Below, piece by piece: positions 26,294 to 36,277 of a stretch of DNA of 64,000 nucleotides (positions within the stretch are counted from its first letter, which is position 1; each line of letters begins with the position of its first letter). The notes below the pieces were generated by a model. The model saw only the letters and a list, made by a program, of their open reading frames with translations. It was not told the DNA's origin and made no database searches. The stretch lies in NCBI RefSeq assembly GCF_002217395.1, contig NZ_MUHD01000021.1, positions 1 to 64,000 on the forward strand, in the 5' to 3' direction. Made by a program: the position numbers and the translations under genes. This DNA comes from Flavobacterium plurextorum. Lineage in GTDB: Bacteria > Bacteroidota > Bacteroidia > Flavobacteriales > Flavobacteriaceae.

Positions 26294-27346
26294 TTAAAGA
26301 CTAAGGTAAAGTTTTACTGTATAATGTGTTTGCGTTTCGTTAATTTCCATTTTATGCTTTTTGGGATATAGCAAATCAAGTTGTTTACGAACATTTATTA
26401 AACCTATTTTTGATTTGTCTGAAATTGCGGCAAAATCATTCTTGGGTTTTGTATTCTCAATACTAAAAATAATCTGCTGTTTTTTACTTTCTAATTTTAA
26501 CCGAATTGCAGCTTTTTCTGTTTCATTAACTACACCATGTTTAAAAGCATTTTCGATAAAAGTTAATACAATTAAAGGAGAAATTTTATTGCTTTCCTGA
26601 ATGTCTTTGGTAAATGAAATATCTAATCTGTTTTCGCTGTAGCGGAGTTTTTCCAAAGCAATATAATTCTCAATTAAAGCGATTTCTTTTTCAATAGAAA
26701 CATAATCTTCATTACATCGATACAAAACAAAGTCTAGAATTTCAGATAGTTTAGCAATTACTTCGGGTGCTTTATCGTCTTTTTTTAGTGTTAAAGTGTA
26801 TAAGTTGTTTAAGGTATTAAAAAGGAAATGAGGATTTAATTGATTTTTCAGAACCTTTAATTCCATTGATTTCTTTTCTTCTTCGAGTTTTAAAAGACGC
26901 TGTTGTTTTCTGTTGAAGCTGATAAAACCTAAAATAATAATTGGATAGGTAATAAAAGAAAACTCTCGTAGAATCAATTTTACAGAAGTTAATCTTTGAG
27001 GAATGTTCATTTTATGTCCAAGCCAATCATCAAAAAATCCTGGAAATTTTGGTTCCAAATAATAATATTTAAGGATCATCAAAAATGCAAAAACAATATA
27101 GAGCCAGCTTAAAGCAGAAACTATAAAAAGTAGGTATTTCTTTTTGTTAAGTGTCTGCGGAATAATCCAATATATTAATCCATAACCAGCGATTGCCTGC
27201 GCTAGAATCTTCCAAGTATATACAAACGTAAAATCATAAGTACTGGTGTCATTTGATTTATTTGTAATATAAAAAAACAAGAAGAAAATCCAGTATAAAC
27301 AATGAAGAGCAACTCTTTTAAAATCAATTTGTCTAATAAAATTCAT
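26294..27346 (-). CDS. LytS-type sensor histidine kinase (His_kinase family)
   Basis: A 350-residue membrane kinase with four hydrophobic segments in the first 145 residues and no periplasmic sensor of note. A coiled linker (LKLEEEKKSMELKVLKNQ) leads to the phospho-acceptor H-box NPHFLFNTLNNLY near residue 180. The N-box ENAFKHGV is near residue 263 and the G-box near 315 (KSKIGLINVRKQLDLLY). The start at 27346 is preferred to one 21 bases upstream, which would lie at the probable promoter; this is uncertain. It partners the LytTR regulator downstream. Confidence 0.88.
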   Translation of the reverse strand: MNFIRQIDFKRVALHCLYWIFFLFFYITNKSNDTSTYDFTFVYTWKILAQAIAGYGLIYWIIPQTLNKKKYLLFIVSALSWLYIVFAFLMILKYYYLEPKFPGFFDDWLGHKMNIPQRLTSVKLILREFSFITYPIIILGFISFNRKQQRLLKLEEEKKSMELKVLKNQLNPHFLFNTLNNLYTLTLKKDDKAPEVIAKLSEILDFVLYRCNEDYVSIEKEIALIENYIALEKLRYSENRLDISFTKDIQESNKISPLIVLTFIENAFKHGVVNETEKAAIRLKLESKKQQIIFSIENTKPKNDFAAISDKSKIGLINVRKQLDLLYPKKHKMEINETQTHYTVKLYLSL

Positions 27347-27650
27347 AAGATCTTTAATTGGGAGCAAGATAACAAAATATAGAAAAAAGCCTTGTTCACA
27401 AATCTGAATAATACGTTTTAGCGTTTAAAATGACAATCTGCGCATACGAACCCAACAGTTTGTCGAAAAAGGATTGTTTGAATGCTAAAAGAGGTTTTTC
27501 AGCTATGCGCAAAGTAAGATATTGGTACCGCATTTATATTCGTCAAAAAATAGAAACAATGATCAAATTTATTATTCTGTTAGTGACAATTTTAAGTAAT
27601 ACATTAAAATGAAAACCTTTTTAACCAAGAAACAAGTAAAACTAAAACAA

Positions 27651-28739
27651 ATGAAAAAAGCAATTAAAACTGCCATTGGGATTCTAATTTTATTCAATGC
27701 CTCGAATTTATTTTCACAAGCAAGCAATCAAGAAATTACATATAGTAAGACTTCGAAAGTAATAAAACCAACTTTATTTGCCGATTTGGGAGAAACCTGC
27801 CAAACGCCTGATGGAATGGCTTTGGATAAAAAAGGCAACTTGTTTTTATCTATTACAAATCCAATTACATTTGAAAAATATGGAAGTAAAATTCTAACGT
27901 TTGATAAAAATGATAAACCAGTAGTTTGGTTTGATAAATTGCCATTGCACCCAATCACAAAAAAGGTGCATCCAATGGGAATGGAGTTTGGTCCTGATGG
28001 GAATTTATACATAATGGATAATCAGTTTTTTGCTGAAAAAGAGAACTTTTCCAGATTGATTAGAGTTATTGTAAAAGACGGGAAACCTTTGAATGCTGAG
28101 GTTTTGGTAGAAGGATTTAATTTTGGAGAAGCGGTGAGATGGTCTAAAAACCGAATTTATATAACAGATGCTTTGTTTGAAAATAGAAGAGAAAGCGGAA
28201 TTTATAGTTTTTCGCTAGAGCAATTAAACGCTAAAAATATTATTTTGGATGCATCGAATAAGAAAAATTATCTCATTGCAACTTTTACATTAAAACCCGA
28301 AGTTACAAAAAGAACGATAGGAATTGACGGAATTGCTTTTGATAAAAAAGGGAATCTTTATGCAGGAAATTTTGGTGATGGCGTTATCAATAAAATCGAA
28401 TTTGAGAAAGATGGAAGAGTAAAATCAAATAAAGTTGTTTTTGATTCAGATCAATTAAAATGTTGTGATGGTTTTTTTTATGATGAAAAAAGAAACGCCA
28501 TTTTTATTGCAAATTATGAAAATAACAGCGTACATCAACTCAATTTAAACACGAACACAATTTCTTTAATTTGGGAAAATGACGATGCCGATGGTTCCGA
28601 TGGGAAATTAGATAATCCGTGTGAAACTATTATTTATAAAGGAAAATTACTGGTAGTTAATTACGATACTTTTCCCGGAGAAAAAAATAAAGAAGCAGAT
28701 GCCTTTCATACTATTTCAAGTTTTGATTTAGGCAATTAA
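27651..28739 (+). CDS. Exported SMP-30/gluconolactonase-like beta-propeller protein
   Basis: A 362-residue protein starting with a signal peptide (MKKAIKTAIGILILFNASNLFSQ), which fixes the start at 27651 rather than 42 bases upstream. Repeated blade-like motifs are seen (PDGMALDKKGNLFLS, GMEFGPDGNLYIMD, GIDGIAFDKKGNLYAGNFGDG), as in SMP-30/gluconolactonase six-blade propellers. The catalytic metal site cannot be confirmed by eye. It may hydrolyse a lactone in the periplasm or bind a ligand. It diverges from the LytS/LytTR pair and ends in a terminator. Confidence 0.82.
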   Translation: MKKAIKTAIGILILFNASNLFSQASNQEITYSKTSKVIKPTLFADLGETCQTPDGMALDKKGNLFLSITNPITFEKYGSKILTFDKNDKPVVWFDKLPLHPITKKVHPMGMEFGPDGNLYIMDNQFFAEKENFSRLIRVIVKDGKPLNAEVLVEGFNFGEAVRWSKNRIYITDALFENRRESGIYSFSLEQLNAKNIILDASNKKNYLIATFTLKPEVTKRTIGIDGIAFDKKGNLYAGNFGDGVINKIEFEKDGRVKSNKVVFDSDQLKCCDGFFYDEKRNAIFIANYENNSVHQLNLNTNTISLIWENDDADGSDGKLDNPCETIIYKGKLLVVNYDTFPGEKNKEADAFHTISSFDLGN

Positions 28740-28783
28740 AAGATCAATTTTTGTAGGTATACCCAAATTTAAAAGAAATAAAG

Positions 28784-28818
28784 AAGCCGAATCTCAATGA
28801 AAAGATTCGGCTTTTTTA
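28784..28818 (+). terminator. Hairpin terminator
   Basis: An 11-base stem AAGCCGAATCT / AGATTCGGCTT plus T-run, 45 bases after the SMP-30-like gene. A small palindrome tcccgatagctgtcggga follows at about 28848-28865, near the end of pruA. Confidence 0.85.
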
Positions 28819-28876
28819 TATGAATAAGTCACAAAATTTGAAACTTGTCCCGATAGCTGTCGGGATGAAACAAAAA

Positions 28877-30502
28877 TTAACCTAAGAAAGGATATCTGTA
28901 ATCTTCAGGAGTTACAAAAGTTTCTTTGATAGTTCTAGGAGAAGCCCAACGCAATAAGTTCAATGCAGAACCTGCTTTATCGTTAGTTCCAGAAGCTCTT
29001 GCTCCACCAAAAGGCTGCATTCCTACAACCGCTCCAGTTGGTTTATCGTTGATGTAGAAGTTACCAGCTGCATTTTGTAATTTCGTTGTAGCTACTTCAA
29101 TAGCATAACGATCTTGGCTGAAAACCGCTCCAGTTAAAGCGTACTCAGAAGTAGTATCAACTAATTCTAAAGTTTCTTCCCACTTAGCATCTTCGTAAAC
29201 ATAAATTGTGATAACTGGTCCAAATAACTCAGTTTCCATTGTAGTATATTTTGGATTTGTAGTTACAATAACCGTTGGTTCAACAAAGTATCCAACAGAT
29301 TTATCGTAATTTCCACCAACAATAATTTCAGCGTCAGCATCTTTTTTAGCTTGGTCGATATAACTTGCTAATTTATCAAAAGAACCTTCGTGGATAACTG
29401 CAGTAATAAAGTTTCCGAAATCTTCTGGAGAACCCATTTTCATTGATTTTACATCAGCAATTAATTGCTCTTTTACAGCCGGCCATAAACTTTGTGGGAT
29501 ATAAGCTCTTGAAGCAGCAGAACATTTTTGCCCTTGAAATTCAAATGCACCACGAGTAATTCCTGTAACTACTTGTTTTACGTTTGCACTTGGGTGTGCA
29601 ATGATAAAATCTTTACCACCAGTTTCTCCAACAATTCTAGGATATGTTTTGTAATTGTGAATATTTGCTCCAATTTTTGCCCAAATATCTTTAAATACGT
29701 GAGTTGAACCTGTAAAGTGAACACCTGCAAAATCGCGGCTTGCTAAAACAGTATCAGTAATCATTAAAGCATCTCCAAAAACTACATTGATAACTCCATC
29801 AGGAACTCCAGCTTCTTTGAAAACTTCAAGGATAATTTTTGTAGAGAATACTTGGCTGTCACTTGGTTTCCAAACCACAACGTTACCCATCATTGCAGCA
29901 CTTGCAGGAAGGTTTGCGGCAATAGCAGTAAAGTTAAAAGGAGTAATTGCGTAAATAAATCCTTCAAGAGGTCTATATTCTAAACGGTTCCAAACAGAAG
30001 AATCTGATTTTGGCTGATCGTTATAAATTTGAGTCATGAACTCTACGTTGTAACGTAAAAAGTCAATTAATTCACAAGAAGCATCAATTTCTGCTTGGTG
30101 AATATTTTTAGATTGACCAATCATGGTTGCAGCATTAATACGCGCTCTGTATGGTCCAGCGATTAATTCAGCAGCTTTTAAGAAAATAGCAGCACGTTGT
30201 TCCCATGCCATATTTGCCCATGCTTTTCTTGATTCAAGAGCATTTGCAATGGCGCTTTCGATATGTTGTTTTTCAGCTAAATGATATTTTCCAACGATAT
30301 GTTTGTGATCATGAGGAGCTGTAATGTTTCTAGTGTTTCCAGTTTTGATTTCTTCACTTCCAATATATAAAGGAACATCAATTTGAGAGTTCCACATTGT
30401 AGTGTAAGCCGCTTGAACAGCTGCTTTTTCTGGAGAGTTAGGTGCGTAGCCTTTTACCGGTTCGTTTACCGCTTTTGGTACATGAAAGAATCCTTTTAGC
30501 AT
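28877..30502 (-). CDS. pruA: L-glutamate gamma-semialdehyde (1-pyrroline-5-carboxylate) dehydrogenase
   Basis: Oxidises glutamate semialdehyde to glutamate with NAD, the second step of proline breakdown. The 541 residues start MLKGFFHVPKAVNEPVKGY, the form typical of Bacteroidota. The catalytic Glu is in VGETGGKDF (about 297-305) and the nucleophile Cys in QGQKCSAASRAY (about 335). The start at 30502 is favoured over one 27 bases upstream by this conserved N-terminus. The promoter box is at 30577-30584. No proline dehydrogenase is adjacent. Confidence 0.95.
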   Translation of the reverse strand: MLKGFFHVPKAVNEPVKGYAPNSPEKAAVQAAYTTMWNSQIDVPLYIGSEEIKTGNTRNITAPHDHKHIVGKYHLAEKQHIESAIANALESRKAWANMAWEQRAAIFLKAAELIAGPYRARINAATMIGQSKNIHQAEIDASCELIDFLRYNVEFMTQIYNDQPKSDSSVWNRLEYRPLEGFIYAITPFNFTAIAANLPASAAMMGNVVVWKPSDSQVFSTKIILEVFKEAGVPDGVINVVFGDALMITDTVLASRDFAGVHFTGSTHVFKDIWAKIGANIHNYKTYPRIVGETGGKDFIIAHPSANVKQVVTGITRGAFEFQGQKCSAASRAYIPQSLWPAVKEQLIADVKSMKMGSPEDFGNFITAVIHEGSFDKLASYIDQAKKDADAEIIVGGNYDKSVGYFVEPTVIVTTNPKYTTMETELFGPVITIYVYEDAKWEETLELVDTTSEYALTGAVFSQDRYAIEVATTKLQNAAGNFYINDKPTGAVVGMQPFGGARASGTNDKAGSALNLLRWASPRTIKETFVTPEDYRYPFLG

Positions 30503-30576
30503 GTTATTTAAAATTAGATAATTAGACAATTTGCAGGTTAGATGATTTGATTGTTACGAATAATCTAACGTCGCAC

Positions 30577-30584
30577 AAAAGTAC
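30577..30584 (-). promoter_or_regulatory. -7 promoter box for pruA (TACTTTTG)
   Basis: A TAnnTTTG match on the minus strand, 75 bases before the pruA start. Confidence 0.55.
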
Positions 30585-30658
30585 AAAGGATAAATTAATA
30601 ATTTGATAAATTTATGATTTAGATAACGATAAAAAGAAGATAGCTTTTAAACTATGAT

Positions 30659-31045
30659 TTAGTTTAAAGCAAAAGGAGCACACATTCTAAAAGTAGGTAC
30701 AATAACCTTGAATGTTTTTGTTGTAGTAAAATTGATCATGTTAAAATGACCTTTCATAGCGCCATATGGTGACGATAATAAACAACCTGAACTATAAGTG
30801 TGATTTTCTCCTGGTTTTAAAACTGGTTTTTTACCAATTACACCTTCACCGTCTACAACTTCCAAATCATTTAGAGAGTCGAAAATTTCCCAATGACGAG
30901 AAGTTAACTGAACAGAATCTTTACTGTGATTTTCGATTGTAACTACGTAACTAAAAGCAAAGTGAATTTTGTAGTTTTTGAAGTAAGTTCCTTCAAAACT
31001 AGTCAAAACAGATATTTTTATGCCTCTTGTAATTTGAGAAACCAT
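30659..31045 (-). CDS. apaG: ApaG domain protein
   Basis: A 128-residue single-domain ApaG protein, a fibronectin-type-III-like fold linked in enterobacteria to Co2+/Mg2+ resistance and diadenosine tetraphosphate level. The hallmark VTIENHSKDSVQLTSRHWEI (about 35-54) and GEGVIGKKPVLKPGENHTYSSGC are complete. The biochemical activity is unsettled. It has its own promoter box at 31079-31086. Confidence 0.93.
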   Translation of the reverse strand: MVSQITRGIKISVLTSFEGTYFKNYKIHFAFSYVVTIENHSKDSVQLTSRHWEIFDSLNDLEVVDGEGVIGKKPVLKPGENHTYSSGCLLSSPYGAMKGHFNMINFTTTKTFKVIVPTFRMCAPFALN

Positions 31046-31078
31046 ACTAACGTAGTAAATATGTGTATATTATATATG

Positions 31079-31086
31079 CAAATCTA
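31079..31086 (-). promoter_or_regulatory. -7 promoter box for apaG (TAGATTTG)
   Basis: A TAnnTTTG match 33 bases upstream of the apaG start. Confidence 0.55.
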
Positions 31087-31124
31087 CAAAAAAAAATCTT
31101 TTGTCCTAAAACCTTAACAATGTT

Positions 31125-32384
31125 TTAATTTACGATATTTATTGAGTTTGCATTTCCTTTTCCTATAACTCTTTGATAACGATCTATGCTTTCCTTGTAG
31201 TAAACCAAAATTGTGTATTCGTTTTCTGTTTGATAAAAATTGCCGTCAATAGCATTTTCATTATCGATGTTTCCTTTTTTATCAGCTACCGTATATTGAA
31301 AATTCGTAAAACCTTGTTTTATCATTACAGCCTTTTCATAGATACCTTTTTCAGTATTATAATCCATTTTGTATTCTGGCGATAAACTGTAATTATTAAA
31401 CATTCCAGTTATATAAATATCTTTATTAAGTCTGAAAGCAGGAGCCGAAAGCGAAAAGTAAACCCACGCATAATCGGCCTCAATATCATTATTTGATCCG
31501 TTTATGTTTTTAACCACAAAATTTCCGTTAACATCTTGATATAAAGTATAGATCTGATTGCCTCGAGCACGATTTGTGTACAAATAAGAATTATAAACAT
31601 CGTTGCTGGTTCCTACTTTTCCAACATTATTATTGGCAGCTCGAATGTCTTTGTTTTCAAAATATAAAAATTCATTCCCGCCCCAAAACTGAGTTTCAGC
31701 ATCGTATTTGTAAACAAGCTGATTTCCAATTGTATATTGTGGAGGGATATTTTTTATTGCAGTATTGAAATTTCCGTTTTGCAATAAAAGAACCTTTACA
31801 TTTTGTGTCGGCGTTTGAAAAGTAATATCATTTGAGACTATTGCAAAATCAAGATTCTGTTTGAAATCAATATTGCTTAGGTTTCGGCTTCTTTTTACTT
31901 GAGCTGCAACGGTACAATGATTTTCAAACAAAATAAACTTTCTCGCAAGTACAACTTCTTTATCTTCATTTAAAATTTTTAAAATGTAGTTTCCAGAAAT
32001 TCGCAATTGCGTAGTAAATTGATTTGGAAACCGAAGTCTATAATGCGAATATATTTGAAGTGTATTAAAAGAATTAGAATAATCAGTTATTCGCTGACCA
32101 TCAAAACCAAGTAAAAAGTCTGTTTTTGGAATGTCTGACGGAATCCAATTGTAATCGCAATGCGTAATTTCGAAGTAATAATTGGCCTCGCTTCCAAATA
32201 AATCATCAAATTGAAATTCAAATGTTGATCCTAATTCAAAAATAGGAACAACATTACTGCCATTTTGTACAAACGAAACAGTTTTGATATTATAAGGCGG
32301 ATCAATTTCTTTTTGAACATTTTGGGCTTTCGCCAAAGTGAAAATTAGAATAAAAAATAAGCTTGTATATAAAAATTTTGGCAT
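31125..32384 (-). CDS. Type IX secretion system plug protein (DUF5103)
   Basis: A 419-residue exported protein (signal peptide to about residue 20, ...FTLAKAQ) of the DUF5103 family. In Flavobacterium johnsoniae the Plug protein of this family closes one side of the large SprA translocon. The family start DPPYNIKTVSFVQ and the repeated beta-rich segments with HCDYNW and GMFNNY are visible. It acts at the outer membrane. No other T9SS gene is in the window. Confidence 0.9.
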   Translation of the reverse strand: MPKFLYTSLFFILIFTLAKAQNVQKEIDPPYNIKTVSFVQNGSNVVPIFELGSTFEFQFDDLFGSEANYYFEITHCDYNWIPSDIPKTDFLLGFDGQRITDYSNSFNTLQIYSHYRLRFPNQFTTQLRISGNYILKILNEDKEVVLARKFILFENHCTVAAQVKRSRNLSNIDFKQNLDFAIVSNDITFQTPTQNVKVLLLQNGNFNTAIKNIPPQYTIGNQLVYKYDAETQFWGGNEFLYFENKDIRAANNNVGKVGTSNDVYNSYLYTNRARGNQIYTLYQDVNGNFVVKNINGSNNDIEADYAWVYFSLSAPAFRLNKDIYITGMFNNYSLSPEYKMDYNTEKGIYEKAVMIKQGFTNFQYTVADKKGNIDNENAIDGNFYQTENEYTILVYYKESIDRYQRVIGKGNANSINIVN

Positions 32385-32458
32385 CTTATTACGTTGTAAG
32401 ATTGTAAATATAACAATTTTATGTAACGAAAAATAGACTGTTTTATTGGTTTAACGTA

Positions 32459-35359
32459 TTAAGAATTTAAAATGTACTCTAAATTAGCTTCGATTTCGTC
32501 ATTGATATAACTTTCTTCTAAAAGCGAATCAGACAGCAGTTTTTTGTTTTCCTGCAGCTTGATTATTTTTTCCTCAACCGTATTTTTCGAAATAAATCGT
32601 ATAACATTGACTTTGTTAAGCTGTCCAATTCGGTGCGCACGACCAACTCCTTGTTTTTCAGCAAAAGGATTCCACCACGGATCTAAAAATAAAACATACG
32701 AAGCTTTGGTGATATTTAATCCAACGCCGCCGGCTTTAAGTGAAATAAAAAACAACAAAGGATTTTCTTTTTCCTGGAACAGTTTTACCTGCTGCTCTCT
32801 TTTATGAGCAGGAGTTTCGCCTGTAATTTCACAATACTCTATTTTGTTCTCCTTACACCAATCAGTGTAGAAACTTAGATTCGTAACGAATGAACTAAAA
32901 ATGATCGCTTTTTGTTTTCCTTTTACTAAAGTTTCTAAATAATTTGTGACAGCGATATATTTTCCAGAATCGATTTCTGAATCCTTATCTACCATTTTCG
33001 GGTGATTACTTAATTGTCGCAGCTTCATCAACGTATTGATAATGCTGATTTTGTCAGGACTTGAACCATCAGTTTTAAGTAAAAAATTACGCGCTTTTGA
33101 TTTTTCTTTTTCGTATAATTTTTCCTGTTCAGGATCCATATTGCAGTAATAAATCTGCTCCGATAATTCAGGTAAATCTTTTAGAACCTGTTCTTTAGTT
33201 CTTCTTAGAATATAAGGCTGAACGAGGTTTTTTAGCTCAGATAAAATATTCTCATCTTGTTTTTTTTCAATTGGAATTTTAAAATTGGCTGCAAAGAAAT
33301 TATAACTGCCCAAGATATCTGGATTTATAAATTGCATCTGTGACCATAAATCGTCCAGCGAGTTTTCAATTGGAGTACCGCTCAAGGCGATTTTATGAGC
33401 CGTTTCAATTTTATTTATAGCTTTAAAAATCTTAGAATCTTTGTTTTTTATGTACTGACTTTCGTCCAAAATTAAATAACGAAAATCATACTTTTCTAAA
33501 ATTGCAATATCGCGATGAATAATGCTGTAGCTTGTAAAAATTAAATCAGTTGAGGCTAATCTGCTGGCTAATTGTTTTCTGTCATTACCCACATATTGCA
33601 TTTTTGAAAAATGCGGAGTAAATTTTCCTGATTCATTATACCAGTTAAAAACTAGTGAAGAAGGCAAAACAATTAAAGCTTTGAGCGGTTCTCTTTCTAT
33701 CGTAGTTTCATTGGCAAACAAATCAAAATTTGTGGTTTTTGTTGTAAAACCTAATTGTTCCTGTACGGCAACTAGAACGGCTAAAGTTTGCAATGTTTTT
33801 CCAAGTCCCATGTCGTCGGCAAGACAAGCGCCCAAATTAGAGTTGTGGTGACCTAAAAGCCATTTTACGCCGTCAATTTGATAAGGTCTTAAAGTTGCTT
33901 TTAGTAACTCAGAAGAGGTATATTCAGCTTTGTGAATAACTTCGTTTTTGATTTCTGTAATGGTGTCTAATGTCGCAAAATTACTTTTACGCAAAAGCAG
34001 ATTTCCATTTTCTGTTTTAGCTAATTTGGCCAGCGAGCTGTATTTACTGAACCATTCTAGCGGAATCAAAAAATAGTTTCCGTCTGGCAGTAAAAAGAGT
34101 CTCTCTTTGCTTTTTATATTGGGAATGATTTCACTAAAATTGATCGTATACGAACCAATTGTGATGATTATTTTGATGTCAAACCAGTCTCCAGCAGTTT
34201 CTTTTGAAGTTAAAACAGAATGATTTTCGGTAATAATTTCTTTACTTTCCAGTTTTAGATTTTCAATTGTAAAACCCAAACTTTCAAGGTCTTCTTTGTG
34301 ATCAATAATGAATTGAATATTGAGATAAGGATCTGGAGTTTCTATTGCAGTATTTAATCCAAATAATTCATTTTTAATTTTTATTAAACCAAGTTCAAGC
34401 AGTTTTTCTGTATATAAGGTTTCGTCAGAACTTCGTTTAAACTGAATAACTTTAGGTTCGCCTGCAGCGTTGAAATCTACAAATGAATGTGTTTTTTTTG
34501 TTTTACCTGCGTCAAATGTATAACCGTTGTAGTCAAAATAAAGGTTGAGGTAATAACAGTTTTTAAAGAAATCATAAACGGGCTGAATCGTGCAGGAAAG
34601 AATCTTGTCACGATTTTCAACTTCAAAACCAGTTGCTTCGATGTCGATTTTTTTAGCTATTTCAGGAATGAAATTCTTGAAAAAATTATCGACTAATTTA
34701 GAAGGTATTTCTATTGATTTTTTAGTTAAAAAGGGCTGTAGTTTTTTAGTGTTTAGATCTTTCAGCTGTCCTAATTTTTTATTGATAATCAGCCAGCCTG
34801 GTTCATTCAAAAGAATATCAATCTTACTGTTCATCGGTAGAAAAACAGTTTCATTTTCTTTTAAAGAAAGGGTATAAGTGATTCCTTCAGAATGTTTGTC
34901 AAACTGAATCAGCGGTTCAAAATACAGCGGATTTACATCAACTCTGGAACGATAAAAATCTTTCTCAGGTCCAATGTCAATAGACAGCGGAAATTGTTCT
35001 TTTACAATTAGATTATAAAACGAACTTAGATTAAAATTTAAATACTGACGAATGGCAAAATCAATTTTAGAATCTTTTTGTAAATCAGTAATGGTTTTTG
35101 CTGATTTTACTTTTGCGCTGAATTTTTTGAAAATGAATTCCAATTTTAAAGACTCGCAAGCGGTCAGTATTTTTTTTGTGTTAGAATCTAAGCTTTCAAA
35201 TGCGATTCCAAAACTTTCAAGTACTTCTGTGCTTGCTTTTTTGTTTAAATATTTGATTTCACTATTATTTTCAACAATATATGCTGTTGGAAGATAAGTG
35301 TTCAGGTTTTTTTCAAAACTGATGTCAAAACAAAATTGAAATGATTTTGCAGGTTCCAA
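32459..35359 (-). CDS. SNF2-family DEAD/DEAH-box helicase
   Basis: A 966-residue Swi2/Snf2 ATPase. A long N-terminal region (1-490) of unknown fold precedes the two RecA lobes. Visible motifs: I (DDMGLGKTLQ), Ia (ALIVLPSSLVFNW), II (LDESQ), III (ALSGTPIEN), IV-VI (AIIFSSFV, SLKAGGVGLN, FLDPWWNPFAEKQGVGRAHRIGQ). Bacterial members remodel protein-nucleic acid complexes or RNA polymerase, as RapA does; the target here is unknown. It is a single gene and core rather than phage-defence in context. Confidence 0.92.
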   Translation of the reverse strand: MEPAKSFQFCFDISFEKNLNTYLPTAYIVENNSEIKYLNKKASTEVLESFGIAFESLDSNTKKILTACESLKLEFIFKKFSAKVKSAKTITDLQKDSKIDFAIRQYLNFNLSSFYNLIVKEQFPLSIDIGPEKDFYRSRVDVNPLYFEPLIQFDKHSEGITYTLSLKENETVFLPMNSKIDILLNEPGWLIINKKLGQLKDLNTKKLQPFLTKKSIEIPSKLVDNFFKNFIPEIAKKIDIEATGFEVENRDKILSCTIQPVYDFFKNCYYLNLYFDYNGYTFDAGKTKKTHSFVDFNAAGEPKVIQFKRSSDETLYTEKLLELGLIKIKNELFGLNTAIETPDPYLNIQFIIDHKEDLESLGFTIENLKLESKEIITENHSVLTSKETAGDWFDIKIIITIGSYTINFSEIIPNIKSKERLFLLPDGNYFLIPLEWFSKYSSLAKLAKTENGNLLLRKSNFATLDTITEIKNEVIHKAEYTSSELLKATLRPYQIDGVKWLLGHHNSNLGACLADDMGLGKTLQTLAVLVAVQEQLGFTTKTTNFDLFANETTIEREPLKALIVLPSSLVFNWYNESGKFTPHFSKMQYVGNDRKQLASRLASTDLIFTSYSIIHRDIAILEKYDFRYLILDESQYIKNKDSKIFKAINKIETAHKIALSGTPIENSLDDLWSQMQFINPDILGSYNFFAANFKIPIEKKQDENILSELKNLVQPYILRRTKEQVLKDLPELSEQIYYCNMDPEQEKLYEKEKSKARNFLLKTDGSSPDKISIINTLMKLRQLSNHPKMVDKDSEIDSGKYIAVTNYLETLVKGKQKAIIFSSFVTNLSFYTDWCKENKIEYCEITGETPAHKREQQVKLFQEKENPLLFFISLKAGGVGLNITKASYVLFLDPWWNPFAEKQGVGRAHRIGQLNKVNVIRFISKNTVEEKIIKLQENKKLLSDSLLEESYINDEIEANLEYILNS

Positions 35360-35488
35360 GGTTTGAGATTTGGTTTGGTTGTAATTAGATAAATAGTCTA
35401 AAAATTAAAAACTTTTCAAAGTATTGCTATTTTGAAAAGTTTTTAATGAAATTTAATGACTTGTATACTGTAAAGAAATCTTTATTCT

Positions 35489-36262
35489 TTAGTTTTCTGG
35501 TTTGAAGCAAAGCGGGATAATTTCTCCTTTTGCTAAACAATATTTTTCTACCAGTTCTGGTGTAATTTTATTAGTATAATCTTCTTCAATTACAATAAAA
35601 CCAATGCTTCTTAATTTGTCGAAATAATCACGTCCGTAAATGCGAACATGATCGTATTGTCCAAAAATTCTAGCACGTTCTTTTTGATCTGTAATCGAAT
35701 CATCAGCAAATGTAACTTCACGAGATAGATCTTGTGGAATTTGAAGAATTGCCATTCCGCCAGGTTTTAAAACTCTAAATAATTCCTGCATTGCTTTTGT
35801 GTCGTCTGGAATATGTTCTAAAACGTGATTGCATAAAATCACATCGTATTCGTTGTCTTTAAAAGGTAAGTTGCAAATATCTGCTTTTACATCTGCCAAA
35901 GGCGAAAACAAATCGGTTGTTGTATAATCAAGATTTTTCTGCTTACGGAAAAGTTTATAAAAAGCTTGTTCCGGAGCAAAATGAAGTACTTTTTTTGGTG
36001 CTGTAAAAAAATCAGTTTGATCATTTAAGTACAACCAAAGCAATCGGTGTCTTTCTAGCGAAAGTGTACTTGGCGAAAGTACATTATTACGTTGTTTTCC
36101 GTATCCATAAGGCAAAAACGATTTGAAGCTTTTTCCGTCAATAGGATCAGTGAATTTAGTTCCTTTCAGCGATAAAGCTAAAATAGGACGTGCCACGTAA
36201 CTCAAACGAATTAATATAGGTCTTGGAATAGTATTTAAAACTAATTTGAAAAGTTTTTTCAC
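35489..36262 (-). CDS. SAM-dependent class I methyltransferase
   Basis: A 257-residue protein with a Methyltransf_11 core: VLHFAPEQAFYK (motif I region), DYTTTDLFSPLADVKADICNLPFKDNEYDVILCNHVLEHI, and LKPGGMAILQIP. The substrate is unknown. I place the start at a GTG (36262, MKKLFKLVLNTIPRP). The longer ATG frame to 36301 runs into a palindromic repeat (cacgaatttcacaaatt), whose translation is not protein-like. It lies downstream of the GxxExxY gene without overlap. Confidence 0.82.
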   Translation of the reverse strand: MKKLFKLVLNTIPRPILIRLSYVARPILALSLKGTKFTDPIDGKSFKSFLPYGYGKQRNNVLSPSTLSLERHRLLWLYLNDQTDFFTAPKKVLHFAPEQAFYKLFRKQKNLDYTTTDLFSPLADVKADICNLPFKDNEYDVILCNHVLEHIPDDTKAMQELFRVLKPGGMAILQIPQDLSREVTFADDSITDQKERARIFGQYDHVRIYGRDYFDKLRSIGFIVIEEDYTNKITPELVEKYCLAKGEIIPLCFKPEN

Positions 36263-36277
36263 AGTTAAATAAATTTG

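Noticed and set aside
27430-27612. Small open frame of 60 codons before the SMP-30-like gene
   Set aside because: No domain, composition like intergenic DNA, and no clear promoter or partner.
32459-35359. SNF2 helicase as part of a defence island
   Set aside because: Neighbours are housekeeping genes (T9SS plug, apaG, map) and there is no nuclease, methylase pair or integrase linked in operon.
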